DNA of 5,950 bases from Pseudomonadota bacterium (GTDB taxonomy: Bacteria > Pseudomonadota > Alphaproteobacteria > Rhizobiales > Segnochrobactraceae). Both the position numbers and the translations under genes were made by a program. Below the pieces are notes generated by a model that had not been told where the DNA came from, did no database searches, and saw nothing but the letters and a program-made list of their open reading frames with translations. The stretch covers positions 1 through 5,950 of the forward strand of contig JAEZMP010000610.1 in NCBI GenBank assembly GCA_023442215.1, read 5' to 3'. Below, piece after piece: positions 1-5,772 of the stretch (position 1 is its first letter; each line of letters opens with the position of its first letter).

Positions 1-482
1 CCATACTGCCGGAGCACCGCGATGTCCTCGGCGGCGTGGTCGAATTCCTGCTGGGTGCGGAACAATTGCAGCGTGCCGAGCTCGCGCTCGTCGTAATGGA
101 TGTTGGTCGCCTGCCGCAGCGCCTTGAGGCAGTCGCGGCTATATTCCGCCAGAGCCACCATGCGCCCCTTGTTCACGGCATAGGCCGTGTGGGTGCAGTT
201 CATCAGCATCCGGAACAGCCACGCATACATGTGCGGGTCGAGCTGCGGGCGGATGACCAGCGGGCCGTGCTTGTGGAACAGCCACTTCAGCGCCTTCTGC
301 GGGATGCCCGGCGCGGCCCACGGCGAGGCGTAGCCCGGCGAGACCTCGCCGGCATTGCCGAAGCTCGTTTCCATCGCCACGCCCGGCTGGCGGTCGACGA
401 CCTCGACTTCGTGCCCCGCCCGGGCGAGATAATAGGCGGACGTGACACCGACGACCCCCGCGCCGAGGACAACGACCTTCAT
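1..482 (-). CDS. dadA: D-amino-acid (D-alanine) dehydrogenase, N-terminal part; gene continues past the left edge
   Basis: FAD-dependent enzyme that oxidatively deaminates D-alanine to pyruvate and ammonia, passing electrons to the membrane quinone pool. Only the first 160 residues are in the window; the family is about 430 residues, so roughly 37% is visible. Seen in the translation: a dinucleotide-binding glycine motif GAGVVG (residues 7-12) after a short beta strand, the strand-2 acidic residue in VVDRQ (D30), then the family blocks ETSFGNAG (38-45), SPGYASPWAAPG (48-59), NKGRMVALAEYSRDCLKALR (104-123) and GTLQLFRTQQEF (136-147). These align well with E. coli DadA from memory. The start is ATG at 482, which gives an N-terminus (MKVVVLGAG) like the family, with GGAG 7 nt upstream. 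It lies 78 bp downstream of dadX on the same strand and is probably co-transcribed with it. The substrate assignment rests on family similarity and the racemase neighbour. Confidence 0.95.
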   Translation of the reverse strand, partial: MKVVVLGAGVVGVTSAYYLARAGHEVEVVDRQPGVAMETSFGNAGEVSPGYASPWAAPGIPQKALKWLFHKHGPLVIRPQLDPHMYAWLFRMLMNCTHTAYAVNKGRMVALAEYSRDCLKALRQATNIHYDERELGTLQLFRTQQEFDHAAEDIAVLRQY

Positions 483-507
483 GATCCAACTCCAGTCAAG
501 AACGGGA

Positions 508-527
508 CGGCGCCCGTCCGGGCGCCG
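508..527 (-). other. GC-rich hairpin between dadX and dadA
   Basis: Perfect 8-bp inverted repeat, CGGCGCCC / GGGCGCCG, with a 4-nt loop, in the 78-bp gap between the dadX stop and the dadA start. On the transcribed (minus) strand no run of T follows (the next bases are TCCCGTTCTTG), so it is a poor intrinsic terminator. It could act as a 3' mRNA stabiliser for dadX, or as a partial attenuator or processing site that sets the dadX:dadA ratio. The fold is read from the sequence; the role is inference. Confidence 0.5.
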
Positions 528-560
528 CGTTGCAAATATCCGACCAGTTCGCCGCGCCGC

Positions 561-1703
561 TCAGCCGATGTAACGGCGGTGATAGCGCGAGCCGAGGCCG
601 GTGAGGATTTCGTAGCCGATGGTGTGGGCGGCAGCCGCCACGTCGTCGACCGACTGGTGCGGCCCGATGAGTTCCACCGGAGCGCCGTCGAACAGCCGGC
701 CGGGCGGCACCGCGGAAGCATCGAGCGTCGCAGAATCCATCGAGATGCGCCCGACGAACGGCAGCGCGATCCCCTCGAAATAGGCCGAGCCGGTGTTGGA
801 ATGGCTGCGCAGCCAGCCATCGGCATAACCGACGGCGAGGGTGGCGATGCGCATCGGCCGCTCGGCGCGGAAGCTGTAGCCGTAGCCGACGGCCGAACCC
901 GGGGCGATGTCGCGCACCTGGATCACCCGGCCGTCGAGGCGCACCACCGGCTTCATGGGATTCGGCCGGCCCGGAACCGGCGCGAGCCCGTAGAGCGCCG
1001 CGCCTGGGCGTACCATGTCGAAATGATAGGCAGGGCCGAGGTGGATGCCCGCCGAATTGGCGAAGCAGGCCGGCGCCGCGGGCAGCAGCCGGCGACGCGC
1101 CTCGAACGCCGCGAGCTGTTCGGCATTGGCCGGATGGTCCGGCTCGTCACCGCAGGCGAGATGGCTCATGACGGCTTTGAGTTCGATGCCGGCGAGCGTC
1201 GCGGGCGCGTCGGCGAGCGCCTCGATTTCCGCGAGCGGCAGGCCGAGCCGCGACATGCCGGTATCGATCTGGATGACCGCCGGCAGCGCGCGGCCGTGGC
1301 GGCGCGCATAGGCGGCCCAGGCCTCGACCTGTCGCAGGTCGTTCAGCACCGGCGTCACGCCCGCCTCGGCGCATTCCGCCTCGGCATCCGGCATCAGCCC
1401 GTTCAGCACGTAGATCGCCGCCGATGCCGGCAGGTGGGGCCGCAGCCGCAGCCCCTCCTCGAGGTGGGCGACGAAGAAGTGCCGGCATCCGGCGGCGGCG
1501 AGCACCGGCGCCACGCGGTCGGCGCCGAGGCCGTAGGCGTCCGCCTTGACGACGGCGGCGCAGGCCGCGCCGGACGCGCGTGCCTTGAGGGCGAGATAGT
1601 TGTCGCGGATCGCGGAGAGATCGACGGTGAGCCACGCACCGGCATGTTCGGCGGTCGGCCAGGGAACGGCGTTCGCCACGGCCACCTGCGACAGGGACAC
1701 CAT
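561..1703 (-). CDS. dadX: Alanine racemase, probably the catabolic type (DadX)
   Basis: PLP-dependent, fold type III racemase interconverting L- and D-alanine; 380 residues, normal for the family. Visible landmarks: the PLP Schiff-base lysine K53 in AVVKADAYGLG; IDTGMSRLG (146-154), carrying the arginine expected to contact the cofactor phenol oxygen (R152); FDMVRPGAALYG (228-239); the catalytic tyrosine Y274 in VGYGYSF; GYADGW (292-297); and GRISMD (318-323), the substrate-loop block. The N-terminal alpha/beta barrel and C-terminal beta domain are both complete. An open frame extends 72 codons further upstream, but I chose ATG at 1703 because GGAGGAGAGG lies just before it and the extension would run through the control region. 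The anabolic Alr has the same sequence features; the catabolic assignment comes from dadA directly downstream and the divergent Lrp-type gene. It is the first gene of the dadX-dadA unit. Confidence 0.93.
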   Translation of the reverse strand: MVSLSQVAVANAVPWPTAEHAGAWLTVDLSAIRDNYLALKARASGAACAAVVKADAYGLGADRVAPVLAAAGCRHFFVAHLEEGLRLRPHLPASAAIYVLNGLMPDAEAECAEAGVTPVLNDLRQVEAWAAYARRHGRALPAVIQIDTGMSRLGLPLAEIEALADAPATLAGIELKAVMSHLACGDEPDHPANAEQLAAFEARRRLLPAAPACFANSAGIHLGPAYHFDMVRPGAALYGLAPVPGRPNPMKPVVRLDGRVIQVRDIAPGSAVGYGYSFRAERPMRIATLAVGYADGWLRSHSNTGSAYFEGIALPFVGRISMDSATLDASAVPPGRLFDGAPVELIGPHQSVDDVAAAAHTIGYEILTGLGSRYHRRYIG

Positions 1704-1707
1704 CCGA

Positions 1708-1717
1708 CCTCTCCTCC
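1708..1717 (-). promoter_or_regulatory. Ribosome binding site of dadX
   Basis: On the minus strand GGAGGAGAGG ends 4 nt before the ATG at 1703, and its strongest core (GGAGG) lies 9 nt away. It decides the start in favour of a 380-residue protein over the 452-residue open frame, whose first ATG at 1919 has no comparable signal. Confidence 0.8.
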
Positions 1718-1884
1718 GTGAAGCGCCAACGGCCCGGACCAAGACGGCCGGGCCGAACGCATCGAAGCTCTTGAAACCAGACCCGACTTTTTCCCGCCGG
1801 CGGCCAACGCCCCGCCCCGGTCGGCGCCGCCGGAAACCCGAACGCCCGCATCCGCGCCAGCCACAAGGATGGCAGAAGGCAGAC

Positions 1885-1916
1885 GCAATTTCATTGCGAT
1901 CTGCGCATGAAATTGC
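1885..1916. promoter_or_regulatory. Candidate Lrp-type operator, perfect 10-bp dyad
   Basis: GCAATTTCAT (1885-1894) and its exact reverse complement ATGAAATTGC (1907-1916) are separated by 12 bp. It lies 51 bp before the start of the divergent Lrp/AsnC gene. Lrp-family proteins bind imperfect AT-rich dyads and usually control the gene next to their own. A second, interleaved dyad, TTGCGAT (1894-1900) with ATCGCAA (1918-1924), shares the same DNA. The symmetry is seen directly; protein binding is inference. Confidence 0.55.
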
Positions 1917-1929
1917 CATCGCAAAGACT

Positions 1930-1954
1930 ATTTTCGCATATCATGCGGGAAAAT
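1930..1954. promoter_or_regulatory. Second, imperfect dyad next to the Lrp-type gene start
   Basis: ATTTTCGCAT (1930-1939) faces ATGCGGGAAAAT (1943-1954); the right arm read on the other strand is ATTTTCCCGCAT, the same as the left arm with two extra C. The dyad ends just before the ribosome binding site of the regulator gene, so a bound protein could block its transcription. Its half-sites loosely resemble those of the upstream perfect dyad (ATTTC...CAT). Autoregulation is typical of the family but inferred here. Confidence 0.4.
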
Positions 1955-1960
1955 GGAGGA
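1955..1960 (+). promoter_or_regulatory. Ribosome binding site of the Lrp-type gene
   Basis: GGAGGA stands 7 nt before the ATG at 1968. An in-frame ATG at 1953 overlaps this signal itself, and using it would translate the ribosome binding site into MEESC, so 1968 is the likelier start. Confidence 0.8.
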
Positions 1961-1967
1961 AAGCTGC

Positions 1968-2435
1968 ATGGCCGTGCTCGACGCCATCGACGAGCGCATC
2001 ATCGCGCTCTTGCGCAGCGACGGACGACTGAGCAACGCGCGGCTCGCCGAGGCGGTCGGGCTGTCGCAATCCGCCTGCCTCAGGCGGCTGCACGCGCTCG
2101 AATCGAGCGGGGTGATCCGCGGCTACACCGCCATCGTCGACCTGCCGGACGAGGCGGACGTGACCGTCGTCTATGTCCACATCACCCTCGACCGGCAGAC
2201 CGAGGATTATCTCGACCGCTTCGAGGCCGGCGTGCGCCGCTGCCCGGACGTGCGGGAGTGCTACCTGATGACCGGCATCGCAGACTATGTGCTCAGGGTG
2301 GAGGCGGCGAGCGTCGCTGATTACGAGCGCGTCCACCGCGAGCAGCTCTCGCGCCTGCCCGGCATCGCGCGCATCCAGTCGAGCTTCACCATACGCAGCG
2401 TGGTGCGCGCCGGTTCCGGCCCCGGCCGCCGCTGA
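1968..2435 (+). CDS. Lrp/AsnC-family transcriptional regulator, probable regulator of dadXA
   Basis: Cytoplasmic DNA-binding protein of 155 residues, the usual family length. The N-terminus has the family opening LDAIDERIIALLRSDGRLS (4-22), then a winged helix-turn-helix (about 22-41, LAEAVGLSQSACLRRLHALE) and the linker IRGYTAIVD (50-58). The C-terminal ligand-sensing RAM domain runs from about residue 66 to 142, with the characteristic TGIADYVLRV (102-111) and the end strand IARIQSSFTIRSV (133-145). Family members form dimers that assemble into octamers and respond to amino acids. Divergence from dadX-dadA matches the DadR arrangement known in pseudomonads, so control of dadXA by alanine is likely but inferred. 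It could also be a wider Lrp-like regulator, for example of branched-chain or proline metabolism. The gene is convergent with cydX, with a terminator between them. Confidence 0.93.
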   Translation: MAVLDAIDERIIALLRSDGRLSNARLAEAVGLSQSACLRRLHALESSGVIRGYTAIVDLPDEADVTVVYVHITLDRQTEDYLDRFEAGVRRCPDVRECYLMTGIADYVLRVEAASVADYERVHREQLSRLPGIARIQSSFTIRSVVRAGSGPGRR

Positions 2436-2470
2436 GCCTATCCTCGTCGTTCAAATCGAACCGATCTGAC

Positions 2471-2482
2471 GCCCGCGCGGGC
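2471..2482. repeat. Short GC palindrome after the Lrp-type gene
   Basis: GCCCGCGCGGGC is a perfect 12-bp palindrome 35 bp past the stop of the Lrp-type gene. No T run follows it. It may be chance in GC-rich DNA or add to the structured 3' end of the transcript. Confidence 0.25.
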
Positions 2483-2512
2483 AGCCCCGCGGACGGGACA
2501 TCCCAAACGAAA

Positions 2513-2542
2513 GGCACCCCGGAACGGCTGTTCCGGGGTGCC
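2513..2542. terminator. Intrinsic terminator between the convergent Lrp-type gene and cydABX
   Basis: Perfect 13-bp stem, GGCACCCCGGAAC (2513-2525) with GTTCCGGGGTGCC (2530-2542), around a 4-nt loop. On the minus strand it is followed by TTTCGTTTGGG, a reasonable T-rich tail placed 29 nt after the cydX stop, so it should end the cyd transcript. On the plus strand the tail is CTGCTTTAAG, weaker, but the hairpin could also end the Lrp-type transcript. Confidence 0.85.
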
Positions 2543-2571
2543 CTGCTTTAAGACCGGATGGCGACGCGAAC

Positions 2572-2676
2572 TCAGGCCTTGCCTTCGGTGTCGTTGCGCA
2601 TCTCGTACCACATCGCGTTCAGGATCGCGAAGGAGCAGGCGAGCCCGAGGCCGAGGATCCAGGAGAAGTACCACAT
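2572..2676 (-). CDS. cydX: Cytochrome bd oxidase small subunit CydX
   Basis: A 34-residue single-span membrane protein that binds CydA and stabilises the haem groups of cytochrome bd. The translation begins MWYFSWILGLGLACSFAIL and continues NAMWYEM, ending RNDTEGKA. MWYFxWILG, the small-residue helix and NAMWYE are the family signature, and the length is typical (E. coli CydX is 37). One transmembrane helix covers about residues 3-22. It starts 17 nt after the cydB stop, with a modest GGAG 10 nt before the ATG, and is the last gene before the terminator. The same DNA is also open in a longer, shifted minus-strand frame that I take as a shadow. Confidence 0.93.
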   Translation of the reverse strand: MWYFSWILGLGLACSFAILNAMWYEMRNDTEGKA

Positions 2677-2693
2677 GGCTGCTTTGCTCCGCG

Positions 2694-3845
2694 TCAGTAG
2701 GCGTTGGGGTTGCGGTCGATGGTGGAGGTCGAGACCGTGCCGCGCATCACCCGGTAGACCCAGGCGGTATAGACCAGGATGATCGGCAGGAAGATCACGG
2801 TCGTGATCAGCATGATCCACAGCGTCAGGTGGCTCGAGGAGGCGTCCCACACCGTCAGGCTGGCGTTCGGATCGACCGAGGACGGCAGCAGGAACGGGAA
2901 CAGCGAGAGGCCGGCCGTCGAGATGATGCCGAGGATGCCGATGGCCGAGCCGAGGAAGGCGAGCGGCCGGATGCGGGCGGCGAGGCTGAGCGCCGCGATC
3001 AGGAAGCCCGCGAAGCCCAGCACCGGCGCGGTGATCATCCACGGATGGGCGGCGTAGTTGGCGAGCCAGTTGCCAGTGCCGGCCGAAACCGTCTTGCCGA
3101 GCGGGTTCGAAGGCCCGAGCGGGTTCTGCACGCTCGTCACCACATAGGCGCCGAGGTGGTTGGCCACCCAGTAGCCGCCGACCGCGAACAGCACCATCGT
3201 CGCCAGCGCGGCGATGATGCCGTAGCTGCGCGCCCGGGCCGCCACGGTGCCGTCGGTCTTCCAGACCAGCAGCGTCGCGCCGTGGGTGACGAGCATCGAC
3301 AGGCTGACGAGACCGGCGAGCAGCGCGAACGGCGTCAAGAGGCCGAAGAACGTGCCGTGATAGGCCGGCCGCAGGGTCTCATCCAGCGAGAACGGCACGC
3401 CGAGCAGCACGTTGCCGACCGCGACGCCGAAGATCAGCGCCGGCACGAAGCCGCCGATGAACAGCGCCCAGTCCCACAGCGAGCGCCACGCCGGGTTCTC
3501 GATCTTGCCGCGGAACTTGAAGCCCACGGGCCGCAGGATGAGGGCGAGCAGGATCACCATCATCGCGAGGTAGAAGCCCGAGAACGACACCGCGTACAGC
3601 GCCGGCCAGGCGGCGAAGATCGCGCCGCCGCCGAGGATGAGCCACACCTGGTTGCCTTCCCACACCGGGCCGATGGTGTTGATCACCACCCGGCGTTCGT
3701 CGTCGGTCTTGCCGACGAACGGCAGCAGCGCCGCCGTTCCGAGATCGAAGCCGTCCATGATCGCGAACCCGATCAGGAGGACACCGAGCAGAAGCCACCA
3801 GATGATCCGCAAGGTCTGGTAGTCGAGGGGAATGAGCTGGTCCAT
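2694..3845 (-). CDS. cydB: Cytochrome bd ubiquinol oxidase subunit II
   Basis: Integral membrane subunit that pairs with CydA in the quinol:oxygen oxidoreductase. 383 residues against 379 in E. coli. The N-terminus carries the family stretch LRIIWWLLLGVLLIGFAIMD (12-31) then GFDLG (32-36); next come IGPVWEGNQVW (58-68), FAAWPALYAVSFSGFY (77-92), LRPVGFKFRGKI (104-115), WDWALFIGGFVPALIFGVA (124-142), GVPFSLDE (149-156), and the C-terminal FPFLLPSS (316-323), NASLTVWDASSS (327-338) and PIILVYTAWVYRVM (354-367). About nine hydrophobic spans are visible, as expected. The position of E. coli Asp58, proposed to line a proton path, is glutamate here (E63), a conservative change. The start at 3845 has GAGGA 8 nt upstream. 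It begins 18 nt after the cydA stop, so the two genes are clearly one operon. Confidence 0.97.
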   Translation of the reverse strand: MDQLIPLDYQTLRIIWWLLLGVLLIGFAIMDGFDLGTAALLPFVGKTDDERRVVINTIGPVWEGNQVWLILGGGAIFAAWPALYAVSFSGFYLAMMVILLALILRPVGFKFRGKIENPAWRSLWDWALFIGGFVPALIFGVAVGNVLLGVPFSLDETLRPAYHGTFFGLLTPFALLAGLVSLSMLVTHGATLLVWKTDGTVAARARSYGIIAALATMVLFAVGGYWVANHLGAYVVTSVQNPLGPSNPLGKTVSAGTGNWLANYAAHPWMITAPVLGFAGFLIAALSLAARIRPLAFLGSAIGILGIISTAGLSLFPFLLPSSVDPNASLTVWDASSSHLTLWIMLITTVIFLPIILVYTAWVYRVMRGTVSTSTIDRNPNAY

Positions 3846-3863
3846 GGGATTGGTCCTCGCAGA

Positions 3864-5456
3864 TCAGGAGCGGTTGGCGACCGCGCTGGCGGGCTTGAAG
3901 GCAGCCCCCTGCACAATCGGCTCGTCCATGGGAAGGTGCAGCGGCTTCGGTCCGTGCCCGATGGTCTTGATCATCAGCCACACCTCGATGATCGCGAGCG
4001 TCGAGTAGATCGCCACGAACATCGTGAGGCTGAGGGCGAGATCGAGCACCGTCAGGCCCGAGGTCGCGTAGAAGGTCGGCAGCACGCCTTCGATGATCCA
4101 CGGCTGGCGGCCGTATTCGGCGATGATCCAGCCGAATTCGATCGCCACCCACGGCAGCGGCAGGCTCCACAGCGCCACGTGCAGGAACAGGCGGCTTTCA
4201 CCGATCTTGTTGCGCGAGGCGATCCAGAACGCCACCGCGAAGAAGGCGATGAAGTAGAAGCCGAGCGCCACCATGGTGCGGAACGAGAAGAACAGCGCGA
4301 TCACGTTCGGCACGGTGCTTTCGGCCGCCGCGGCGACCTGCTCGTCGGTCGCGTTCTCGATGTCCGGCCGGTACTGCTTCAGCAGCAGGCCGTAGCCGAG
4401 GCTGCGCCAGGTCTGGTCGAACTTGGCGCGGGCTTCCGTGTCGTTCGGGTTCTTGCGGATGGTCTGCAGCGACTCGTAGGCGACGACGCCGTTGCGGATC
4501 TGGCCGGCGGCGCGCTCGACGAGGTCGTTGATGCCGAGCAGCGGCGTCGTCAGCGAGCGGGTGGTCAGCAGGCCGAGAGCGTAGGGAATGCGCACCTCGA
4601 AGGCGTTGGTGTGCGTCGCCTGATCCGGGATGGTGAAGAGCTCGAAGCTCGCCGGGGCGGGCTCGGTCTCCCACATCGCCTCCATGGCGGCGACCTTCAT
4701 CTTCTGGTGCTCGGTCGCGAGATAGCCGCTCTCGTCACCCAGCACGACCACCGACAGCGCGGAGGCAAGGCCGAAGCTCGCCGCGACGGCGATGGAGCGC
4801 TTGGCGAGCGCGGTGTGGCGGTTGCGCAGGAGATAGAACGCGCTGATCGACAGCACGAACATCGCGCCGGTGACGTAGCCGGCCGAAACGGTGTGCACGA
4901 ACTTCGCCTGGGCGACCGGGTTGAACAGCACCGCGCCGAAATCGGAGACTTCCATGCGCATGGTGTCCGGATTGAACACCGCGCCGGTCGGGTTCTGCAT
5001 CCAGCCGTTGGCGATCAGGATCCAGAGGGCCGAAAAGTTCGCGCCGAAGGCGACCAGCCAGGTGACGACCAGATGGCCGACCTTGGAAAGCCGGTCCCAG
5101 CCGAAGAAGAACATGCCGACGAAGGTCGCTTCCAGGAAGAAGGCCATCAGGCCCTCGATGGCGAGCGGAGCGCCGAAGATGTCGCCGACATAGTGGCTGT
5201 AGAACGACCAGTTCGTGCCGAACTGGAACTCCATGACGATGCCGGTGGCGACACCCATCGCGAAGTTGATGCCGAAGAGCGTTCCCCAGAAGATCGTCAT
5301 CTGCCGCCAGATCGGGCGGTTGGTCATGACGTAGACGCTCTCCATGATCGCCAGCATGAAGGAAAGGCCGAGCGTCAGGGGGACGAATAGAAAGTGATAT
5401 AACGCGGTTGCCGCAAACTGCAGCCGCGAAAGATCGACGACGGTGAAATCGATCAT
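3864..5456 (-). CDS. cydA: Cytochrome bd ubiquinol oxidase subunit I (long Q-loop type)
   Basis: Haem-bearing subunit that oxidises quinol and reduces oxygen to water without pumping protons; high-affinity terminal oxidase. 530 residues against 522 in E. coli, colinear nearly throughout. Expected ligands are all present: H21 (E. coli His19), H188 (His186) and M395 (Met393) for haem b558, and E447 in AEYGRQPW (Glu445). Proton-path acids E101 and E109 lie in APLAIEGLMAFFLE. The quinol loop begins GDESGY (240-245) and has K254 and E259, matching Lys252 and Glu257; it keeps the long insert (about residues 265-385) typical of E. coli-type bd rather than the short-loop CioA type. Nine hydrophobic spans are visible. 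The open frame extends 154 codons upstream, but ATG at 5456 is the start: it gives the family opening MIDFTVVDLSRLQFA and has GAGG 8 nt before it. First gene of cydABX. Confidence 0.98.
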   Translation of the reverse strand: MIDFTVVDLSRLQFAATALYHFLFVPLTLGLSFMLAIMESVYVMTNRPIWRQMTIFWGTLFGINFAMGVATGIVMEFQFGTNWSFYSHYVGDIFGAPLAIEGLMAFFLEATFVGMFFFGWDRLSKVGHLVVTWLVAFGANFSALWILIANGWMQNPTGAVFNPDTMRMEVSDFGAVLFNPVAQAKFVHTVSAGYVTGAMFVLSISAFYLLRNRHTALAKRSIAVAASFGLASALSVVVLGDESGYLATEHQKMKVAAMEAMWETEPAPASFELFTIPDQATHTNAFEVRIPYALGLLTTRSLTTPLLGINDLVERAAGQIRNGVVAYESLQTIRKNPNDTEARAKFDQTWRSLGYGLLLKQYRPDIENATDEQVAAAAESTVPNVIALFFSFRTMVALGFYFIAFFAVAFWIASRNKIGESRLFLHVALWSLPLPWVAIEFGWIIAEYGRQPWIIEGVLPTFYATSGLTVLDLALSLTMFVAIYSTLAIIEVWLMIKTIGHGPKPLHLPMDEPIVQGAAFKPASAVANRS

Positions 5457-5464
5457 CGGTCTTG

Positions 5465-5468
5465 CCTC
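5465..5468 (-). promoter_or_regulatory. Ribosome binding site of cydA
   Basis: GAGG on the minus strand, 8 nt before the ATG at 5456. It supports the 530-residue CydA over the longer open frame reaching back to 5918. Confidence 0.65.
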
Positions 5469-5484
5469 GCTGGGTCCGGTCGCC

Positions 5485-5522
5485 GTGGGGCCCCGCCGGC
5501 AGGCAGCGCCTGCGTGCCCCAC
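5485..5522 (-). other. Candidate hairpin in the cydA leader
   Basis: GTGGGGC (5485-5491) pairs with GCCCCAC (5516-5522), and inside it CAGGC (5500-5504) pairs with GCCTG (5508-5512) around a 3-nt loop, leaving an asymmetric internal loop. It would lie in the untranslated leader just ahead of the cydA ribosome binding site. A shorter hairpin, CCTCTC (5535-5540) with GAGAGG (5546-5551), lies a little further upstream. GC-rich DNA makes such pairings common, so any regulatory role is a guess. Confidence 0.35.
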
Positions 5523-5592
5523 ACAGAATACGGCCCTCTCCACTTGAGAGGACCTCCAGAGCGGACCTAACGCCCGCGCCACCTTCCGGACC

Positions 5593-5606
5593 TTGATCCG
5601 CGTCAA
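5593..5606. promoter_or_regulatory. FNR/FixK-type box upstream of cydA
   Basis: TTGATCCGCGTCAA, read toward cydA as TTGACGCGGATCAA, matches the TTGAT-N4-ATCAA consensus of oxygen-responsive Crp/FNR-family activators with one changed arm base. The symmetry extends outward to CCTTGA...TCAAGG (5591-5608). The centre is about 143 bp upstream of the cydA ATG. If the activator binds at -41.5 as in class II promoters, transcription would start near 5558; TTAGGT (minus strand, 5570-5565) then sits at the -10 position, though it is a weak match. The box is also upstream of the divergent gene at 5773 and might serve both. The motif is seen; which protein binds is not known. Confidence 0.75.
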
Positions 5607-5772
5607 GGCGCGCCAGGCGCCGCCATCCTTGAACTTGGACGTATTGACGCGGGGCGGGAGAATGCGCGCGCCCGCCCGCCTACATTGCGCTTGAATGCAG
5701 CCCCAACGCCCCGATACCGGAGCCCGATGCCGGCGCTTCGGGGTGAGACCGACCGATCGAAAAGGAATCGCC

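Larger units (their letters stand above)
1704..1967. promoter_or_regulatory. Divergent control region between dadX and the Lrp-type gene
   Basis: A 264-bp non-coding gap holding the start signals of both divergent genes. The dadX-proximal part (about 1720-1880) is GC-rich with no clear motif. The part nearest the regulator (about 1885-1954) is noticeably richer in A and T and holds two dyads, listed separately. For the regulator gene, TTGCCA (1913-1918) followed 17 nt later by GCATAT (1936-1941) is a weak promoter candidate; I cannot place a promoter for dadX with confidence. Open frames run through the region on both strands, but they lack ribosome binding sites and family similarity. Confidence 0.6.
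5457..5772. promoter_or_regulatory. Divergent control region between cydA and the right-edge gene
   Basis: A 316-bp gap without a convincing gene. It contains the FNR/FixK-type box (5593-5606), the leader hairpins near cydA, and on the other side a GC dyad CCCCGA (5709-5714) with TCGGGG (5738-5743) in what would be the leader of the plus-strand gene. I cannot place a plus-strand promoter: TTGACG (5644-5649) has no matching -10 element at normal spacing. Confidence 0.6.

Noticed and set aside
36..1721. 561-codon open frame on the plus strand opposite dadA and dadX
   Set aside because: Arg/His/Gly-rich translation without family motifs; lies antisense to two genes with clear catalytic signatures.
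1704..1919. 72-codon N-terminal extension of the racemase
   Set aside because: It would run through the operator region, has no ribosome binding site, and does not resemble racemase N-termini; the ATG at 1703 has a strong one.
2572..3042. 156-codon minus-strand frame containing the cydX region
   Set aside because: Its upstream part is a shifted-frame shadow of cydB; only the last 34 codons, starting at ATG 2676, encode a recognisable protein (CydX).
2538..5390. 950-codon open frame on the plus strand opposite cydX, cydB and most of cydA
   Set aside because: The translation is low-complexity, dominated by Arg, Glu, Asp, His and Gly, with no domain. It is the complement of highly biased GC-rich codons in two well-supported membrane protein genes, a familiar artefact.
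5644..5663. TTGACG followed by GAGAAT as a plus-strand promoter
   Set aside because: The spacing between the elements is only 8 nt, far below the usual 16-18, so it is not credible as a sigma-70-type promoter.
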